The notes below the pieces were generated by a model. It did no database searches. It saw only the letters and a program-made list of their open reading frames with translations, and was not told where the DNA came from. Shown here one piece after another: positions 36,205-47,099 of a stretch of 64,000 bases of DNA (the first letter of the stretch is position 1; every line of letters begins with the position of its first letter). Source of the DNA: Polymyxa betae (lineage: Eukaryota > Endomyxa > Phytomyxea > Plasmodiophorida > Plasmodiophoridae); assembly GCA_003693705.1 (NCBI GenBank), contig RBZT01000591.1, forward strand, positions 1 through 64,000. The letters run 5' to 3'. Position numbers and translations under genes: made by a program.

Positions 36205-38088
36205 ATGACAGATCACCTGTTCCCTTTTGCTGATATGTACAAATGGATATCATATGGTAAAATAATGCTCAGTTTTCATATCAAAAAATGAAAGGCCATT
36301 TTGTCTCCGATCTCCCATTTCTTTTCGCCTATGATTAGCTTTCTGATAAAACATGGAGATCGGGGTGAAGATTTTGTTTAGCAAGTTTTTGGTCACGTTT
36401 GATTGTTTGATTCAATTTTCATAAATTTGACCTCCAGTTCCAGATTAGTGCTGCATTTCCATTTTCAACATTCCTCTTATTTTGAATCTCCTCCAGCCAG
36501 CTTTTTACTATATCTCTTTGATCCTGATTGCTTGATCTTTTAAGGTGATTCGACTCCGACTTCGACATTTTCTCGGCGCGAATTCTCTATGACTCTGACT
36601 GGCGATACGTATTTGCGGTTTAAAAGCTACAAAGTTCTAGATGATTGGCGCAACGATGTGAGAAAAATGTGCCCCAGTATGTTTTTTTCTTCAATCACGA
36701 CAGTCTCCGATTTTCAAACGTGTTTCCTCACAGTCAAACTGGATCTTGGTGGTATTTACAATGCAAAACCGTCGCAGAGGTCGGCTGCTAAAGATTTGAT
36801 CTGTATCGAGAAGGAGTTCTGTATTGATATCGATGTAAGGTTTATTGAACGATATATGGTATTCTCTAAGCGTTGCAGTTAACCGATTACGATGACGTTC
36901 GTACATGTTGCAGCAGCGATCGCATTTGTGAACGATGCTGGCTGTTTGCGGTTGCAGGCATGAAAGTTATTGATCGAATCTTAAAAAATGTAACGGATCA
37001 CAGCCTTCCAATTTGCATTAACAATGTCACCTAGGTGTTCGCGTTTGAGTCTTTGTTCTGGGTGTTTAGTGGTCGTCGTGGTGTTCACTGTTGGGTTTGC
37101 GACCCAATAGCCCTCAGCTTGACCTCTGATCAGCGAAGTCATTTGGTAGCTTTTATGTCAGTTTATGAAGGCAATCAGAATCAAAGCAAGAAGGTCAGTA
37201 TGCTTTAGGATAGTGTCGGTTCGCTCTAGTTTTTTTACTTATCGGTTGTAAGAGCTTTTGTAGGCTTTTTATAGATTCAGAAGAAATCATAGTTTACATA
37301 GTTTGAGGCCCGACAACTTGCTTGATCTTATGGCATCTTTTAGGTGAATTTGCACTCGCCATTACATCCAACTCTGTATGACGCCTATACCACCCTGGAG
37401 CCATATTTCGTAAAGATCATGATCATGGGTGAGGGACTATTACGATCGTCAGACAGATGGGGATTTATTTTGAACATGATTCCTGATGTCGAATTACGAC
37501 AGCAAATAGCGAATCATTTCGAACAGCACTGTAAGTTCTATTATTGAGTTCTCGCTACGATGCTAACTATTATCAAAGATGATAAACAGGATTGTTTAAC
37601 GAGGTGGAAGCTCATAAAAAACGAGGTTGAAAACAAGGCAAAAAACTCTAAAGTCAGGCATCAATACAGATGGTACAGTTCGCTGATTTCCCTGATGTCT
37701 CGCCGATATGTTGATGTTAGGGATTTGGTCCTTCCTGAGATCGTTTTCACTTACACATACCCTCGACTTGATGTTAATGTGTCTAAGCAACTGAACCACT
37801 TACTGAAGATGCCGTTTTGTGTCCACCCTAAAACCGGTACAAGGAAAGCATCACTTAACATCAGGTTTTGATAGTTTGTTGGGTCCAGGTCTTGTTTGCG
37901 TCCCCATTGACATGGAAAAGATCAGTGAATTTTCGCCTTTTACCGTTCCAAGCCTGAAACAACTATATGCAGAAATGCACGACGACGATGCTCGAGGAAA
38001 CTCGCTTGTTCCTTACATTAAGTTCTTTCGGAAAGTAGCAGCTCGAGCAATGAAACAAGATGATGCAGAGCCCGATTTATCATTTTAA
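36205..38088 (+). CDS. PRI1: DNA primase small (catalytic) subunit
   Basis: Makes RNA primers within the Pol-alpha-primase complex. Exon 1 (36205-36256) encodes [18 protein letters not shown], matching the RLFP...WLSYG start of eukaryotic primases; a 288-nt intron, unusually long here, leads to [18 protein letters not shown]. Later exons: [24 protein letters not shown] then [20 protein letters not shown] (catalytic DxD and zinc-motif Cys), [18 protein letters not shown] (the invariant [12 protein letters not shown]), [48 protein letters not shown] and [11 protein letters not shown]. Stop is TAA 38086-38088. Divergent from NDUFAF6 with about 300 bp between starts. Confidence 0.95.
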
Positions 38089-38249
38089 AGCAAAAAAAGT
38101 ATTCATGAATTCATGATTCGCCCTTACTGCTTTCTGACAAATGTAGCTTCCCAGAGCTTTAAACAGAGGAGCTTTACCGCACTTATAAAGCATATATAAG
38201 ACTTTTTGCTAATGAATATATTAATGAAAGTAACCAATAAATAATTAAA

Positions 38250-40778
38250 TTAAGGGATGTCCAGTCTTTGGAATTCGTCATTTATGGCAGACACCATATG
38301 GTGCAATTCGAAAAATGTCGGCCTGTCTTGCGGCCGAATTGCCCAACATTCCTGTATGACCTGAAATGCAAAGTCAGACAAAATCACAAATTAAGTATTG
38401 AAAATCCGATTAGTATCAAAATTAACAACGCCAAGCCAAGGTCAGCTGGAACACATGAAAGTGGTAATATCGCAAACCGCAGACCTGGCGAAATTCTGGA
38501 CGTTGTTTCGTCAACTCAGGACGTAACCCTTCATTACAAACAGCATTACGTAATCGGCGAAACCTGGTCACATGCGGAAATGGAGCCTGTCCAGAACAGA
38601 GAGTACTAAAGTTAGGGATTAGAAAAGAGTGGCTCCAGATGTGAATACGGGTACTTTATGATGCAACCGACAGAGTAAACATCCGAATATGGACATGCCA
38701 GGCCTGCATTCCATTGTGAGCGGAGGTCATTAATACAGCGTGTTCTTACCATCGCCATTCAAAACTTCGGGCGCTTCATACCCTGTACAGGTTTCATATT
38801 GATTGAGAAGTATTAACTGCCTCAAAGGAAACAACCCGGCGCCCCCTATCCGAATGTGCATAGAGCCATCGAAGAACACCTATACAAGAAACATTTAGAG
38901 CCGAGTTCCTATAAGGCTCAAATACAACAGGACGATACCGTATTACAAGACAAGAATCCGTGTACAACTCCCTTTTCAGCCAAATAATCCATGGCGCTCA
39001 CAATCTGAAGAACAATACGACAAATATCGGACGTCGACAGAAGGCCCAATTGGATATCGATTCCATTCCTACGAATAAATTCATTGAGGTTTCCCATTGA
39101 CATCCATTCTGCGACGACATTCAGAAACCATCAACAAATAAATTTGAGAGTTTTGCACCTTCAACAAGACATATTGCGTGAGAAGTAATTGATACACCAT
39201 AGACAGACACTAAGTTAGGATGTGACAGTTCGCAAAATGATCCGACCTGAAGCAATAAGATTTAGAAAACATGAATACCTGTACCTTGCAAGCAAGGCCT
39301 AAAAAAATCCATAGATATCTGACGCCAACAACTTTACAAGACGAAACGTACATATTCTGCTAAATTTTGTACTAGATTACTTGGAATTTTGTGGAGATTG
39401 ACGGTGTGTAGTGCAACATCATGGAATCTCCATTTCCCTTGCATGACATGATTGTCGGAATCCGATAGATCGTAGTCAAGCTCGTCAGCCGATATCAACC
39501 TAAACAATCGCCACTGAGTGAAACACTATATTGATAATAGAAATGTAGTAACAAAACAGCAGCCACAAGAAACTGCAACAGTACATACCATCCAGAAACA
39601 GGAATAGGTTGCAAAATATAGGGAGGATCCTGAATCAAGAATAATGCAAAGACTTTCCAGTCCTAAAGAGATCGCTCAATGTGACCATAACACGAACTTC
39701 AGTTCTAAATAACCTGTGCTGCCAAAATTGGCAGTATTTCTGATAAGATCATAGTGCAGATAAGAATCCAGCTGAACTGGCATATTCATTAAGAAAGGCC
39801 AAAAATGACGATACGAGACCCCCACCTTATCTGGATTAAAAATAGAGGTCCAAGTCGTGCCTATGAAAAACAAGACAAGAGTTATTGCCCTGAAAATTCG
39901 GCCCAGACTCCAAACAATTAACATCCAAGAAACGCCCACCATTCTATTATTATCCAATTAATTATTTCTAAAAAACAGAGGAAGAAGCAAAGACAATCGA
40001 CGACAAACCTTTTCCGATGAAGTAGTGATCTGAATGGGAATCCGGTGATAAGAAAAAAGAAGAATAAAATGACAGTAATAAAAGCGATTATTGGTAATCC
40101 CAGACTGAGAGCAAACAGGCACCAACATATTAAATTGAATATTAGTGAAGCAATTGAAGTCGATATTATGACGTCTATAAAAACGAATATCAGAATTTGC
40201 ACAGATGAGCAAACTGATGTGCCTAACGGGAAAACAACGCCAGCAATCTTACATGAAATATAAGAAACCATTAAAACTATTAGGGCAACGTTGAAGATGA
40301 TATTAGCGCGATAGATACTGGCAATAATCTTTTCACAGTGGGCAGTTGTTGATTTCAATGCTATATGGAGCCATACAACAGCCATGAAGATATATAATGA
40401 CAAAGCCGTCAAATCAGGAGTAAGTAAAATAGTTTCTTGAATGGCATCCAGCTGAGGAAATTGCGATAGAAAGAGATTAGCTGCAAACGATGCAAATCGA
40501 ACAGAGCAGTGGACAGTGATAGCGATTTGCAGAGATCGATACGAACATTGACGAGAAAGGCGACAGCTGAGTTTATACGATCTTCGCAAAAGGAAAGCAT
40601 AAGTGAGGACGAGAAGGACGAGGGTTCCTCGAGCCGCCGAGATCGGCAGCAATTGCCCAGGACCTGATCCTAAAGGATCCAGCCATGGCTGCGACATCCT
40701 TAAAAATAATTCCATCAATAGGTGGAATGGGAGGCGAAATGTCGAAATGGCTTCAGCTAAGGAGCCCTGAAGTGTCAT
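38250..40778 (-). CDS. seven-helix membrane domain fused to a tyrosine-kinase-like pseudokinase
   Basis: From ATG 40776-40778, the first exon (about 257 residues) holds membrane spans near residues 48-64, 83-104, 122-141, 157-180 and two in 192-248; a 65-nt intron (gtttgtcg...aatag) joins in phase to MVGVSWMLIVWSLGRIFRAI, the seventh. Wording such as LTALSLYIFMAVVWLHIA recalls the THH1/TOM1/TOM3 seven-helix family. After a luminal or linker exon, the C-terminus is a kinase fold: ISADELDYDLSDSDNHVMQG, WRFHDVALHTVNL, ELSHPNLVSVYG, EWMSMGNLNEFIRR, DYLAEKGVVHGFLSCNTV, MHIRIGGAGLFPLR, GYEAPEVLNGDG, PYSDVYSVGCI, VIQECWAIRPQDRPTFFELH. The Gly-rich loop is lost, the VAIK Lys is His, HRD is HGF, and DFG is GAG, so catalysis is unlikely. 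Probably a receptor-like signalling scaffold. Exon joins between about 39540 and 39840 are uncertain. Confidence 0.8.
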
Positions 40779-41271
40779 AGAGGCCACGCTCTACTATATC
40801 CAGGCATTCTTATCGTTATGTAAAGAACATCTTTACTGTTCAGATCAGCACCTTATCGCCGAGATAATTTCGACAGAAATACCTTCATAGGACTGTAAAG
40901 ATGTCCATGGCGGTTTCTATTTCGATAAGGGACGAAGGACAAGAGATCCCATTCTATTTCTAGAAAGCCAGCCGCCATATAACAATCGATCTTAGAATTG
41001 ATTGACTGACGTCTTCAAGTACGTATTCCTAATGCCGTTCTGAAGGTTTTTGAGCGATGTCCTCTAAAACTTACACGCATCGCTTCCAAAGACAACGTCC
41101 TCTTGCTGATAGACCCAAACTATTGAAATCCAGTCAGGATGTTTCACCGTAGTAAGGGAATATACACAGCCAGTAGCTACAATCAGATGTTTGAAATTGA
41201 CAGGTTAATACAGTAGGTAATAACATTGAATGGTTCTGCCTTTGGGTACGAAGTACCAAATGCCAAAATGC
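40779..41271. other. intergenic, no supported gene
   Basis: Between the 7TM-pseudokinase start and the NIP30 stop, both minus strand. Nothing recognisable; presumably the receptor promoter. Confidence 0.4.
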
Positions 41272-42326
41272 TTAGCAAAGATCGTTTTCAGTCAATGGGC
41301 CGCTCTGGATCGACGAAGCAGAGAATATCTGTAAGCTATCTTCGTCTTCGCTCGATGAGTACGAATACTGAACAATGGATGCAGATTGTGAACCTCGCAT
41401 CGCACGATCTGGAGCCCGTTGCTCTTGTGTGGAGTCTTTGGCCTGCTTTATTTGACGAGCATCTGTAAAACTCAGTCGAGAGCAAGAATGTAAAAAAAGG
41501 GACCTTCTGTTGAAAAGCTTCTTGGGACATTATCACCACCTATACATAAAATGACTGGGAGTTACAAAAACCAGCAAATCAACGATATTACGTCCGGAAT
41601 CCGGCTTATTTACACCTGAAAACAATTGAGGCAAATCGACAAACATGCAACAAGACATATGGATGTTAGTAGAGAGCATCTCATAGTTCCAATAATTTGT
41701 TCATACTTTGGTTAACACGGGGTCTTTTTCTTTTGGGTACAACAGACATCTGAAGACCATTTTCGTTCTTCTCTTCAGTTTCGAACACTGGATTCATAAA
41801 AGATACACGCTCAGGTTCAGGTGCCTCTCGTACAATTTCACGAACAGCAGACTAATATCGCATTAGAGATCAGAGCAGATGTATCTGCTTACACAAACCG
41901 TATAGGCAGCGATTTCTTTAGCATCGGCAAGCTTGCGTACCATTTCCGTCTGCACTTGCTGTTCAATAGCGTCGTTTAAGAAATTAGCTTCTTCTTCATC
42001 TATCGACGAATGAGAAAGCACCACAAACATGTAAACAAATACGTACCAAGACCGGGGGGAGCATTCATTTGCGATATCTTCATAGCGAATTCCGACTCTT
42101 TCTCGAGTTTGTTATCCTAACATCAAATACAATGACTCCATGAAATAAATCAAATCTGAGAATGGACCGATACCTGTAGAATTTCGTAAAGAGACCTCTC
42201 GCGTTCGGCGACAAGCGAACCATGACGACCAGCGGCTTTGCGGGCATTCTCGGTCTCTGAGACCTCAATTTTGACGCCGTCAGAAGATAGCAACACGGCC
42301 GATTCCGTAAACCGCTTGGTCGCCAT
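41272..42326 (-). CDS. PSME3IP1: NIP30/PSME3-interacting protein homologue
   Basis: ATG 42324-42326: MATKRFTESAVLLSSDGVKI, then ARKAAGRHGSLVAERERSLY, EILQ, matching the RSLYERLQ core of the N-terminal NIP30 domain. Exon 2 is DNKLEKESEFAMKISQMNAP, exon 3 DEEEANFLNDAIEQQVQTEM with the family's LDEDE-x-FL motif. A basic stretch VVPKRKRPRVNQ could be a nuclear signal, and the Ser/acid-rich C-terminus (QYSYSSSEDEDSLQIF ... ENDLC*) resembles the CK2-type SSDSES tail of FAM192A that contacts proteasome activator PA28-gamma. Four or five short introns. Identity is likely but based on short motifs. Confidence 0.72.
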
Positions 42327-42883
42327 GCTGATCTTCGTGAACTCCTCGACGATTACGCAAATATTCACTCACAAGTCGATAAAGAATTTCCTCTGCAAAT
42401 TCAAGGATTTTTCCGAGTTCATGTTTATCTCATTGCATTGTCAGCATTTGCCAAAGGAGTCAAGCTTTATTTTGCAACGTTTCGGCCGGTAGTTTGTGCA
42501 GCGATCAGACTAACTTTTCAGAAGAAAGAAAAGATTCTAGTGTTTAGTGTTTGAAAGCCTCGTAGTTTGTTCATCACAGACAACAGTTTCTGACAAATCC
42601 CCAGCAGGCAACTGGATGTGATGTGTAAAGGTCTAAGTGGGCTTTGCCAGTTCCATCTTACGGTCTGTTGTTTCATAGGCAAAAGAATTGTTCGTGTCTT
42701 CCCTAACAATGGTAGTCATTCATGATTCAAAAACCGCCTGCTTTTGTCCGTCGCCACTTGATCTATTCTATTTACCAGAATTATGTTTCTGAGGTTGCGC
42801 TGCAGACGTGGCGCTGTCGTTAACAGCCTTATTTGCTTTCAGTAATCAGTTGAGATCTGCTAATCGGATCGATATTGAGTGCC
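42327..42883. other. intergenic region between divergent genes
   Basis: Contains the promoters of the NIP30 homologue (minus) and the ER DnaJ (plus). No convincing exon was seen. Confidence 0.4.
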
Positions 42884-44595
42884 ATGGCTCCGAGTTTGCT
42901 GCTGTTTTTGGTGATTATTGCGGTCACGGTGCGAGTGTCGGTGAGTCTGTCGGCCGACAGCAATCTATACCAGCAACTGGGCCTGAATATATCAGCAACG
43001 GATGATGATATTAGAAAGGCGTTCAGGAAACTATCCAGAGACTTTCATCCAGATAGATCAACTGGTAAAAACTCGTTTCGTATTTATAGAATACAGCGAG
43101 AATCTGTTGGCTTTTCTTGTATCGTACTTTTACTGCTATGCTTCAATAGCCTTGTTATAATGCATCTTGACAATCTGGATTGATGTGTTCTTAATTTTGT
43201 TGGCGAGCGTACTCAATTGATTCAGGCAATCATGATAGATTTGTCGAGATCCAGAAAGCTTACGATATTTTGAACGACCCAGAGTTACGTATTGTCTATG
43301 ACCAATTAGGATATGAAGCTGCCCAGCAGGTAGAACTGATATCTATGACTTTAAAGAACGATTGTTTATTGTATTGAGTTAGGCACAGAAAAGTGGTGTG
43401 GGTAATGTCATGAAAAGAACTGAGAATCAACATTACCGTGTGGAGGTGTCTCTTGAGGATATCTACTCTGGAACAGAAGTTTCTATCAACCATAGGCGGC
43501 AGGGTTTCTGTCCCGTTTGCAGAGGATCGGGATCCAAGCCTCACAGTCCTTTCGTCCAATGCTCACGTAATGGCACAGCCCGTCATTTTCACATCTTGAT
43601 TATTCTTTAAACCGGCCAATTTCGTGCTAAATTTTCGCTGCAAAACTCAGCACTTACTGTGTTCTTAGAATGCCAAGGCACAGGGCATGTGACTCGTGTT
43701 CAACAGATGGGTCCTTTCTACATGCAAATGCAAGATGTGTGTGGCTCGTGTGGAGGTGCCGGAAGAGTTCCGAAACATACCTGCAAACGCTGTAAAGGAA
43801 CGAAGGTCATTGAAGAATCAGTAACACTTCATGTATTCTTGCCCTGATTATTGTATATCGTTCGTATTTATCACTTAATCTGCAGGTCGAAGTTGAGAAA
43901 GGAGTCCCCGATGGTCACCAAATCACCATCCCTCGAGCTGCTTCTTGCATTCCTAAGACTATCCCTGGTGACGTTGTGGTTACGATAAATTCCAAACCAC
44001 ACAAACAGTATGCTCGTTGAACTTGATCGAACTTTGAATGTAAATGGATTCGCCTCTCCAGGTTCCACCGCGATGATGCGTCGACATTGTCAAAATCTGT
44101 CACCATCCCATTGCGAAATGCCTTATTGGGATTCAAATCATCTATTCCACATTTGGATTCCCATAAAATACTATTGGATAGAAGAGGGCAAATCACTCCT
44201 TTCGGCTTCACAGAGGTCAAAATACTTGAATTTTCTCGTGTTGATTTGATGTCTGCTTTTGCCTGCTTTTGAATTGCAATCTCAATTTCATTATGGTTTG
44301 GTGAAATTACTATTAGCTCTCCATTTTGTCATGCCCTTCTAACTTCTTTGAGTTTCAATTTGGTTTTTTAGGTCATTGAGGGCGAAGGCTTGCCCGTGTT
44401 TGGAGAAAGCGATGCCAAGGGCAAACTTTTCATCAACTACAAAGTGAAGTTCCCCTCTAAATTTTCCCAACAGCAGCGCGAAGGTACTCTCACATATTAT
44501 GCTGTGAATCTGCTGATGACAATTCACCTTCAGATATGATCCAGGCCTTCGGTAACTCTCAAAGCTTCGGGAATGCTGAACGGGATGAACTTTAA
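42884..44595 (+). CDS. ER-luminal type I DnaJ co-chaperone (Scj1-like) with RDEL
   Basis: From ATG 42884 a signal peptide (MAPSLLLFLVIIAVTVRVSV) leads to a J domain, LYQQLGLNISATDDDIRKAF, KLSRDFHPDRS with intact HPD, then after an intron FVEIQKAYDILNDPELRIVY. The peptide-binding domain (YRVEVSLEDIYSGTEVSINH) is followed by four CxxCxGx(G) zinc motifs: CPVCRGSG, CSQCQGTG (split by an intron), CGSCGGAG, CKRCKGTK. The C-terminal domain includes IEGEGLPVFGES and GKLFINYKVKFPSKFS. The protein ends NAERDEL*, an RDEL ER-retrieval signal. It should deliver unfolded clients to BiP. No Gly/Phe-rich linker is obvious. Seven or so introns. Confidence 0.9.
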
Positions 44596-45078
44596 CAGAA
44601 TACGATTGAGCGAGCATTGTGTAAATGTATGATTAATATATAAATCTGTCAAATATCAAGTATATTATTCCTGTCTTTAGATACATCCATCTATCTGCAC
44701 CATGATATTTTGGGTAGAAACTGTTTATTACACCTTTAATTGGTTGTGTTAAGTTTCATACTCATGACAAGGAAGAAGTGATTTATTTTCCAATTATATC
44801 GCTTCTTCCTTGTCTGGGAGTTCATAAATGACACGTTATTATGATTTCCTAATGCTATGATTTCCTAATAATATAGTTGGTAGTTTAACTGAGATATGAA
44901 GCAGCTGGTTGGCTTTTCAGGTTCAAATGCAATGGCTTTTTTTCAAATAGTTCTAACTGAGAACAGCTTTAAAAAGTTTGACGATTGTTCGCAGGCTGGG
45001 CGCCTGCTATTCTGTAGAGAAAAATATGATCACGCTGAATTTATATTATTCTAGGGAACATGGATATCGTTGATTGAA
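44596..45078. other. intergenic between convergent genes, with hairpin
   Basis: AT-rich gap between the DnaJ stop and the TRIC-like stop. It holds a strong inverted repeat (listed separately) and a duplicated tatgatttcctaat near 44838-44870. No gene. Confidence 0.45.
44766..44814. repeat. 17-bp-arm inverted repeat (hairpin)
   Basis: gacaaggaagaagtgat and atcgcttcttccttgtc are inverse complements with one mismatch, around a 15-nt AT-rich loop. It sits between two convergent genes and could affect 3' processing of either, or be the remnant of a foldback element. Confidence 0.6.
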
Positions 45079-46343
45079 TCAGTCCTTCTTTTTGACGTGA
45101 ATTTTCGGTCTGTGCGCGAAACCGCTTTTGCTGGAGACAAAACTGTTCCAAAGTCCATTTCCTGCTAACACAATAGCAATTCCTAGCAGGGCGAGTTCAT
45201 CCCATGGGCCCTGTGATTTCCATCTGTAAAACGGAAACAGTTCAACAAAAAACACTGAAGAAGAATAGCGTTGCTTTACTGCTTAGTCATCGACGCCGTA
45301 TACGCTAGAGAACAGGTGGCAATCAATGCCAGACGACGAGGTAAATGTAGATCAGATACAGGCCTCATCCCAATTGAGAAATGATTTAGCTGGAACAGAT
45401 CGACGAAGATGCCACCGGCTGTATATTGAATAACTCGCATGCAAATATGAGTGCAGTGTTGCTTACCACTAGAGAGCGTTATTCCACAAATAAATGCTAG
45501 AATATATTCTCCTGGAGCTGCGTTTAAAGCCGCTTCGACCTAAATACAGAAAAACTGAACTCGAGAAATCGAAAACAAAAATGGGAACAATACAGTCACA
45601 TTTCAAAAAACAAAGTTTTTGGGAAATCGGCATACTCCTTGACAGACACAAATAGCCCTATTAATGGCAGCTAACATTGAAAGTTGGGCGTTGATAAATG
45701 GTATTTCAGCCAGGATATGATATAACCCAGGAATGAGAGTCAACGCGACCCAGCCCGCCACCATCACAGGAAAGAAGCTCATATTGAATACTAAGTCATA
45801 TTGGAAATGTTTCCAAGAGCGGAACTGGATCAGATTGTGGTGGAAACTGACCTGGAACAGCCTGAGAAAGCAAAAAGGCAGTAACAACAGAGCCACCGCC
45901 GCCTCCAATCATAAAGCAAACAAAGCTTTGCCATTTCCCGATTGCTGTTCGTAAACCTGAGCGCTCCTCCCGAAACAAGCTGATATAGACTGCACACGCA
46001 TGGGCGATCTAAATTATGCAGTCGGACATTCAACTTAGAAATATAAGACTTGAAGCCATGAAAGCAGGCAGAAAGAGACATGAAACAAGAACACGAGGAT
46101 TAGTTACCGGCGCTCTACACAAAGAAACAATAATAAAAAAAAATAAGAAACGGATGAGTAGAGAGCTTGGAGAAAGACGAAAGCGAAAGGTGACGCTGCT
46201 CATACGGTGAGAAGCGGAAGAGTGATATTAAAGACTGGAACACGATTAAGCTGATACAAAACATCTGGAACGCTGAGTATATCCTGACCGGGCACCTTGC
46301 CCAGCAGGACCGAAGCCCAATCCAAATGGCGAGCAGCGACCAT
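45079..46343 (-). CDS. TRIC/TMEM38-like ER cation channel
   Basis: Multi-exon membrane protein. ATG 46341-46343 gives MVAARHLDWASVLLGKVPGQ; later exons read YISLFREERSGLRTAIGKWQ, SFVCFMIGGGGGSVVTAFLL, NMSFFPVMVAGWVALTLIPG, AQLSMLAAINRAICVCQG, VEAALNAAPGEYILAFICGI, a Gly-rich turn before IFVDLFQLNHFS, LPRRLALIATCSLAYTASMT, and, after a 55-nt intron, ELALLGIAIVLAGNGLWNSF. The layout of about seven spans with Gly-rich GGGGG and paired basic helices resembles trimeric intracellular K+ (TRIC) channels. The C-terminus KIHVKKKD* fits a KKxx ER-retrieval signal. The family assignment is tentative; the ER multi-pass nature is secure. Confidence 0.6.
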
Positions 46344-46620
46344 GGGTGTCAACGACGCTAGGGGGACTGCAGAGAGACACGAGCCTCGGCCGATCGCAGA
46401 TATTATTATGGCTTCAATAACGCTGATGATTGGCTATGACCGGCTTAACAGAATCTCTCTTCAGCGAAATGTTGAAATTTTCCCGCTCATTGGCCCAGTC
46501 TGGGGTCTGAATTTCCCAACAGTTGTGGAAAAGATCCAGGATCTTCGAGACTGGAGGTTATACATATACAATAGATCGAAATAATTTTCTTCCATTGAGA
46601 AATGTTATAGATTTCCGTTG
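46342..46620 (+). CDS. possible small gene, unrecognised
   Basis: An 80-codon frame from ATG 46342 (MGVNDARGTAERHEPRPIAD ... FPLIGPVWGLNFPTVVEKIQ) runs opposite to the TRIC-like start. A donor at about 46557 and acceptor ttatag near 46610 would close it as a 78-residue protein. Start codons on the two strands share one palindromic catg, so this is not evidence by itself. Low confidence. Confidence 0.25.
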
Positions 46621-47099
46621 GCAGGAATTCAATAGCCATCTCGCTATATCGTGAACCAGTGGGCTTTTAGGACGCTTATAAACTTGAAGATGTTGAGCAT
46701 TCATTTGCTCTGATATTTCATGACATGATAACCGTAACAACAATCCAATTCGGTTAATTCTCCCAACTACTCAAATTGAGCTATGATACCAGCAAAACAA
46801 TTTCTGGGAGAGGCAAAAAGAGATCAGGGCAAACAATACAAAATGCAGAAATGGTTTGACGCCCTGACATCAGTCTATCGACTGCCAGTAATGATCTATG
46901 ACAATCTCGATCACATTCCAACCTACAAATCTTAAGCTTTTATCGTTCTGCTTGAATTTGCTTGAATGGTGGAATAAAACGACAACACCGAATATCATCA
47001 CGAGGTATATTCTGTAATAATCATTCCTGAATAAATCTATATAGATCACTACAATGTAATGTAGAGCTAAGCATCAAGACGTCTCTGGGCGATCTGCTA
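46621..47099. other. intergenic, no supported gene
   Basis: Short frames only between the small plus-strand frame and the stop of the zinc-module gene. Confidence 0.4.

Noticed and set aside
35763-36206. 147-codon minus-strand frame between NDUFAF6 and PRI1
   Set aside because: It overlaps the NDUFAF6 first exon in another frame and the PRI1 start on the other strand; composition is not protein-like.
38918-39500. Calling the kinase domain an active tyrosine or TKL kinase
   Set aside because: The ATP-anchoring Lys, the HRD Asp and the DFG Asp are all replaced, and the exons around them are phase-consistent.
46341-46344. Overlapping start codons on opposite strands (also at 36204-36207)
   Set aside because: catg is palindromic and always yields ATG on both strands, so the overlap is not evidence of a paired regulatory design.
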